A DNA stretch of 9,772 bases from an uncultured Actinomycetes bacterium. GTDB lineage: Bacteria > Actinomycetota > Actinomycetes > Nanopelagicales > Nanopelagicaceae. Below, in pieces: positions 6,558 through 9,772 of the stretch (its first letter is position 1; every line of letters begins with the position of its first letter). The notes under the pieces are model-generated. The model worked only from the letters and a program-made list of their open reading frames with translations, searched no databases and was not told the DNA's origin. Made by a program: the position numbers and the translations under genes. The DNA lies in NCBI GenBank assembly GCA_903852955.1, contig CAINSH010000080.1, forward strand, positions 1 to 9,772, given 5' to 3'.

Positions 6558-6564
6558 TTCACCC

Positions 6565-7383
6565 ATGGTGAGCACATTTATCATCGCGCTTCGCGAGGGC
6601 TTAGAAGCTGCCCTGATTGTCGGCATTTTGGTTGCCTACATCATCAAAAGCGATCGTCGCCAACTTTTAACTCCCTTGTGGAGCGGAGTCGGCGCGGCAA
6701 TTATTTCTAGCATCGGTTTAGGTTTCATCCTCTCTCGCACATCTGGCGGATTAAGCGATCGCGCAAATGAGCTTTTCGCTGGAACAACCTCCTTCTTAGC
6801 GGTTGCTTTAGTCACCTGGATGGTTTTCTGGATGAAGGGCTCTGCGCGTTTTCTAAAAACAGATCTACAGGGCAAAGTTGACTCAGCCCTAATGACAGGA
6901 CCGCTAGCCCTTGCCGGGGCAGCGTTTTTTGCCGTTATCCGCGAAGGTTTAGAAACGGCTTTATTTTTGTACTCCAATTTCAAAACCGTTTCCGATACTC
7001 GTTCTTCGGCAATTGGATTAATCCTTGGCTTCACTGTCGCAATCGCACTTGGCTACTTGATCTTTAAGAGCTCAATTAAGTTAAATCTGAGTAAGTTTTT
7101 CCGCTACACCGGAGTTGCGCTTGTTATCGTTGCTGCGGGTGTGCTCAGTTACGGTGTTCATGAGTTCCAAGAGTTAGGTTGGCTACCCGGCCCAGATGCT
7201 TTTGTTTGGGATGTAACCTCAGTGATTCCAAAAGATTCAATTCTTAGCGCAGCCCTTGGCGGAACTATTGGTTTTGACACAACTACCTCATGGCTCCAAC
7301 TTGGCGTTTGGGCAATTTACTTAGTAGCGACCTTGGTTCCTTACCTTGCCAAGCCACGCGAACGTCAATTAACTCCGGCCTAA
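6565..7383 (+). CDS. efeU: FTR1/EfeU-family iron permease
   Basis: Membrane permease for ferric iron import in the family of yeast Ftr1p and bacterial EfeU. The 272 residues hold seven likely membrane helices. Both diagnostic REGLE motifs are present inside helices: 10-14 (ALREGLEAAL) and 126-130 (VIREGLETALF). These acidic motifs coordinate iron in the family. A loop region at about 198-225 (GVHEFQELGWLPGP) is also typical. ATG 6565 is chosen because the first membrane helix starts right there and a promoter ends seven bases upstream; an in-frame TTG at 6529 lies inside the promoter and the inverted repeat. No EfeO or EfeB partner gene is next to it, and no ferroxidase, so the permease is an orphan here. 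It interrupts an otherwise conserved gene run (RNase D to FadA). Family assignment is firm; regulation by iron is inference. Confidence 0.92.
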   Translation: MVSTFIIALREGLEAALIVGILVAYIIKSDRRQLLTPLWSGVGAAIISSIGLGFILSRTSGGLSDRANELFAGTTSFLAVALVTWMVFWMKGSARFLKTDLQGKVDSALMTGPLALAGAAFFAVIREGLETALFLYSNFKTVSDTRSSAIGLILGFTVAIALGYLIFKSSIKLNLSKFFRYTGVALVIVAAGVLSYGVHEFQELGWLPGPDAFVWDVTSVIPKDSILSAALGGTIGFDTTTSWLQLGVWAIYLVATLVPYLAKPRERQLTPA

Positions 7384-7411
7384 ACGGCTGTCGCAATCTC
7401 TTACTGGCGGG

Positions 7412-7417
7412 TAACAT
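7412..7417 (+). promoter_or_regulatory. Candidate -10 element of the fadA-fadB operon
   Basis: TAACAT in the 66-base gap between the permease and thiolase genes, which would place the transcript start about 26 bases before ATG 7450 and leave room for the Shine-Dalgarno. TATACC at 7424-7429, 17 bases after TTACTG (7401-7406), is an alternative but would leave almost no leader before the ribosome site. Neither is strong. Confidence 0.3.
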
Positions 7418-7438
7418 AAAGGCTATACCTGCCCGAGC

Positions 7439-7444
7439 AAAGGA
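7439..7444 (+). promoter_or_regulatory. Shine-Dalgarno of the thiolase gene
   Basis: AAAGGA, five bases before ATG 7450. It supports this ATG and shows that fadA, unlike several neighbours, is translated from a leader. Confidence 0.55.
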
Positions 7445-7449
7445 TTGCT

Positions 7450-8640
7450 ATGTCCCGTTCAGTTGTTTTAGTAGATGCCGTTCGCACCCCATTTGGAAAA
7501 TCTGGGGGGATGTATGCAGGTACGCGCGCTGATGATTTGATGGTCCGCGCAATCCGTGGGTTACTCGATCGAAATCCTAAAGTTGATCACAGCGCAATTG
7601 ATGATGTTGCAATCGCTGCAGCAACTCAAACTGGTGATCAAGGAATGAACATTGGGCGCAGCGCAACACTGCTCGCCGGATTACCCAACACAGTTCCAGG
7701 TTATTCAATTGATCGATGGTGCGCCGGAGCAATGACTGCAGTAACAACTTTGGCAGGTGCAATTGCAATTGGTTCAAATGAGATTGCAATTGCCGGCGGT
7801 GTTGAGCACATGGGTAATCACCCAATCGGTGAAGGCCTTGATCCCAATCCTCGCTATTTAGCGGAAAAAATTGTTGAACAAGATGCGTTAGCTATGGGTG
7901 CTACTGCAGAACGTTTACATGATCGCTTTCCAACAATTACAAAAGAGCGCGCTGATTCTTATGCGCTTAACTCTCAGTTAAAAACTGCAAAGGCTTATGA
8001 GGCTGGATTAATCCAACGCGATCTAATCCCGATGGCTGCACGAAACGCAGAACTTGGTTGGACTATCGCAACTGTTGATGAACCACCACGTCCGCAAACC
8101 ACAATGGAAGGTTTAGCTGGACTTAAAACTCCTTTTCGACCTGCAGGTCGCGTAACTGCCGGTAACTCATCAGGTTTAAATGATGGCGCCACTGCCGCCC
8201 TTCTTGCCAGTGAAGACAAAGCAAAAGAACTTGGCCTAACAATCAAAGCACGCCTTGTTACTTATGCATTTGCCGGTGTCGAGCCTGAAGTTATGGGTTA
8301 TGGCCCAGTTCCTTCAACGATTAAAGCATTGAAACAAGCGGGGTTAACAATTGAAGATATTGGATTGTTTGAAATCAATGAAGCTTTCGCAGTTCAAGTT
8401 TTAGCTTTTCTAGAACATTTTGGAATAGCTGATGACGATGCCCGTGTGAACCCATTTGGTGGCGCAATTGCCGTGGGTCACCCGCTTGCATCATCAGGTG
8501 TTCGTTTAATGCTCAACCTCGCACGTTCATTTGAAACACATCCTGAAGTCCGTTACGGCTTAACAACAATGTGCATCGGCCTTGGAATGGGCGGATCTGT
8601 TATTTGGGAAAATCCACACTTTAATGGTCAGGTGAAATAA
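7450..8640 (+). CDS. fadA: Acetyl-CoA C-acyltransferase (3-ketoacyl-CoA thiolase)
   Basis: Thiolase that cleaves 3-ketoacyl-CoA with CoA to release acetyl-CoA, the last step of fatty-acid beta-oxidation. The 396 residues are full length. Catalytic residues are visible: nucleophile C91 (in IDRWCAGAMTAV), the NEAFA motif at 310-314, H344 (GHPLASSG) and C375 (MCIGLGMGG). The DRWCAGAM and GHPLASSG variants are the forms I associate with actinobacterial FadA rather than with biosynthetic PhaA-type thiolases, which supports a degradative role. The next gene, fadB, begins on the base after the stop (TAAATG), so the two subunits are probably made in step and form the trifunctional complex. ATG with a Shine-Dalgarno. 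Substrate chain length cannot be told. Confidence 0.93.
   Translation: MSRSVVLVDAVRTPFGKSGGMYAGTRADDLMVRAIRGLLDRNPKVDHSAIDDVAIAAATQTGDQGMNIGRSATLLAGLPNTVPGYSIDRWCAGAMTAVTTLAGAIAIGSNEIAIAGGVEHMGNHPIGEGLDPNPRYLAEKIVEQDALAMGATAERLHDRFPTITKERADSYALNSQLKTAKAYEAGLIQRDLIPMAARNAELGWTIATVDEPPRPQTTMEGLAGLKTPFRPAGRVTAGNSSGLNDGATAALLASEDKAKELGLTIKARLVTYAFAGVEPEVMGYGPVPSTIKALKQAGLTIEDIGLFEINEAFAVQVLAFLEHFGIADDDARVNPFGGAIAVGHPLASSGVRLMLNLARSFETHPEVRYGLTTMCIGLGMGGSVIWENPHFNGQVK
8630..8635 (+). promoter_or_regulatory. Shine-Dalgarno of fadB inside the end of fadA
   Basis: AGGTGA, five bases before ATG 8641, within the last codons of the thiolase gene. It fixes the fadB start and fits translational coupling. 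Confidence 0.5.
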
Positions 8641-9772
8641 ATGAGCGTAGATATCAAACTTCCAGAAGGTGCACCTGAAGAGGTCATCACACAAGCTCTA
8701 GTCCGAGATGTCGATTTAACTGCCTTCGGCGCAAAAGGTGTACTGGCACTTATCACTTTAGATAATGGTCTTGACCATAATCGTCCAAATACATTTGGCC
8801 CACAGTCACTCGTTGCACTTGATGCCGCCATCACCGAGGCCACCTCGCGCAAACCTGCAGCAATTGCAATAACTGGAAAGCCTTTTATTTTTGCAGCAGG
8901 TGCTGACCTATCAGCACTTTCTTTTATAACTAACCGCGAACAATCACTTGCAATTGGCAAACTTGGCCACGATGTTTTTCGTCGCCTGGGCGAATCAAGT
9001 ATTCCAACTTTTGCATTTATCAATGGTTTAGCTCTAGGTGGTGGTCTTGAAGTTGGTCTTCACTGTAACTATCGCACTTTGGCATCAACGGCCTTTACAG
9101 CGCTACCCGAAGTATTTCTTGGTTTAGTTCCAGGTTGGGGAGGTGCAACAATTCTTCCCAAATTAATTGGACCAGAACGTGCGGTACAAGTAATTATGCT
9201 TAACGCTCTAAATAACAACACCATGATGAAAGCTAAAGATGCCTTCGCACTAGGTGTTGTTGATGCGGTATTTGAGCCATCAGATTTTCTGGAACGCTCA
9301 ATCGCTTTCGCCGCATCGGTTTTAATCGGTCAAACTAAAATTGAACGTAAGGACTACAGCAACGATCCTGCCTGGGAAGGCGCGCTTGCAACAGGAAAAG
9401 CTGCCGCACTTAAAAAATATGGCGGCGCACAAATAGCCTCACCTTTTAAAGCCCTGGAACTTATTGGCGCAGCTAAAAGTAATACTTTGGGTCAAGGTTT
9501 TGATGCCGAAGATATCGCCCTTGCTGATTTAACAATGAGTGATCCGCTTCGAGCTTCTTTGTATGCCTTTAATGTAATTCAAAAAAAGCGCAAGAAAGTT
9601 GAAGGCGCTCCCAAGCCCGCCCTTGCCCGCAAAGTAGCAAAAGTTGGAGTTGTTGGCGCCGGGTTAATGGCTTCACAACTAGCGCTTTTACTTCTTCGAA
9701 ATCTTAAATGCCCAGTTGTAATGACTGACATCGATCAAGAACGTGCCGATAAGGGTGTGGCTTGGGTTAAGA
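8641..9772 (+). CDS. fadB: Multifunctional enoyl-CoA hydratase/3-hydroxyacyl-CoA dehydrogenase, N-terminal part (3' end outside the window)
   Basis: Partial gene, 377 codons visible with no stop. The N-terminal crotonase domain (about 15-230) has the oxyanion-hole stretch FAAGADLSAL at 84-93 and GLALGGGLE at 129-137, with both catalytic acids, E137 (GGGLEVG) and E157 (LPEVFLG), so the hydratase should be active. A linker of about 100 residues leads to the Rossmann domain of the dehydrogenase, which starts at 334: KVGVVGAGLMAS with G336, G339, G341, and D363 at the end of the second strand, consistent with NAD rather than NADP. The rest of the dehydrogenase is cut off. It begins directly after the fadA stop and should form a complex with FadA that carries out the last three steps of beta-oxidation. 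The N-terminal RPNTFGP segment is typical of actinobacterial members. Confidence 0.93.
   Translation, partial: MSVDIKLPEGAPEEVITQALVRDVDLTAFGAKGVLALITLDNGLDHNRPNTFGPQSLVALDAAITEATSRKPAAIAITGKPFIFAAGADLSALSFITNREQSLAIGKLGHDVFRRLGESSIPTFAFINGLALGGGLEVGLHCNYRTLASTAFTALPEVFLGLVPGWGGATILPKLIGPERAVQVIMLNALNNNTMMKAKDAFALGVVDAVFEPSDFLERSIAFAASVLIGQTKIERKDYSNDPAWEGALATGKAAALKKYGGAQIASPFKALELIGAAKSNTLGQGFDAEDIALADLTMSDPLRASLYAFNVIQKKRKKVEGAPKPALARKVAKVGVVGAGLMASQLALLLLRNLKCPVVMTDIDQERADKGVAWVK

Noticed and set aside
6529..6564. N-terminal extension of the iron permease from TTG 6529
   Set aside because: The TTG lies in the -35 and in the inverted repeat; the first membrane helix starts just after ATG 6565.
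8628..9023. Open frame of 131 codons on the minus strand
   Set aside because: It is antisense to fadB, whose hydratase motifs are clear, and shows no recognisable domain. Similar antisense frames at 6145-6495 and 4842-5189 were dropped for the same reason.

Overview
The window looks like a compact, moderately low-GC actinobacterial chromosome. The evidence is gene content. It holds a mannosyltransferase very like PimB' of Corynebacterium/Mycobacterium, next to a RipC-type NlpC/P60 hydrolase. It also holds a DUF3000 gene followed by an HRDC-type RNase D (the order of Rv2680-Rv2681 in M. tuberculosis), and an actinobacterial FadA-FadB pair. Intergenic DNA is only about 3 percent of the window, several genes overlap, and several genes have a -10 hexamer 6-7 bases before the start codon and no Shine-Dalgarno (leaderless transcripts). 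This combination suits a streamlined lineage such as the freshwater Nanopelagicales (acI). That placement is inference from gene content and was not searched.

Layout. 1-1028 (+): the 3' end of a NarL-type sensor kinase and its response regulator, overlapping by four bases. 1017-3153 (-): a cell-envelope pair, ripC-like peptidoglycan hydrolase followed by the pimB'-like phosphatidylinositol-mannoside mannosyltransferase. 3247-3738 (+): a short RibD-C/DHFR-fold reductase. 3735-4574 (-): an EamA-family 10-TM transporter, convergent with the reductase and divergent from the next block. 4636-6511 (+): DUF3000 and RNase D. 6565-7383 (+): an FTR1/EfeU iron permease with its own promoter. 7450-9772 (+): the beta-oxidation genes fadA and fadB, the latter cut by the window end.

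How the genes work together. FadA and FadB are consecutive with no gap and should supply hydratase, 3-hydroxyacyl-CoA dehydrogenase and thiolase steps of fatty-acid oxidation. RipC and PimB' both act on the envelope (septal peptidoglycan cleavage, mannolipid synthesis). The iron permease sits alone inside the DUF3000/RNase D/FadA/FadB run.

Most notable points. The pimB' reading frame is intact over its full length and has a good Shine-Dalgarno, but no ATG, GTG, TTG or other usual start codon where the protein should begin; the well-placed codon is GTT. A perfect 11-bp inverted repeat lies directly after the RNase D stop and overlaps the -35 of the iron permease promoter. I see no mobile element, CRISPR array, tRNA or rRNA, and nothing that I would call a new multi-gene system.
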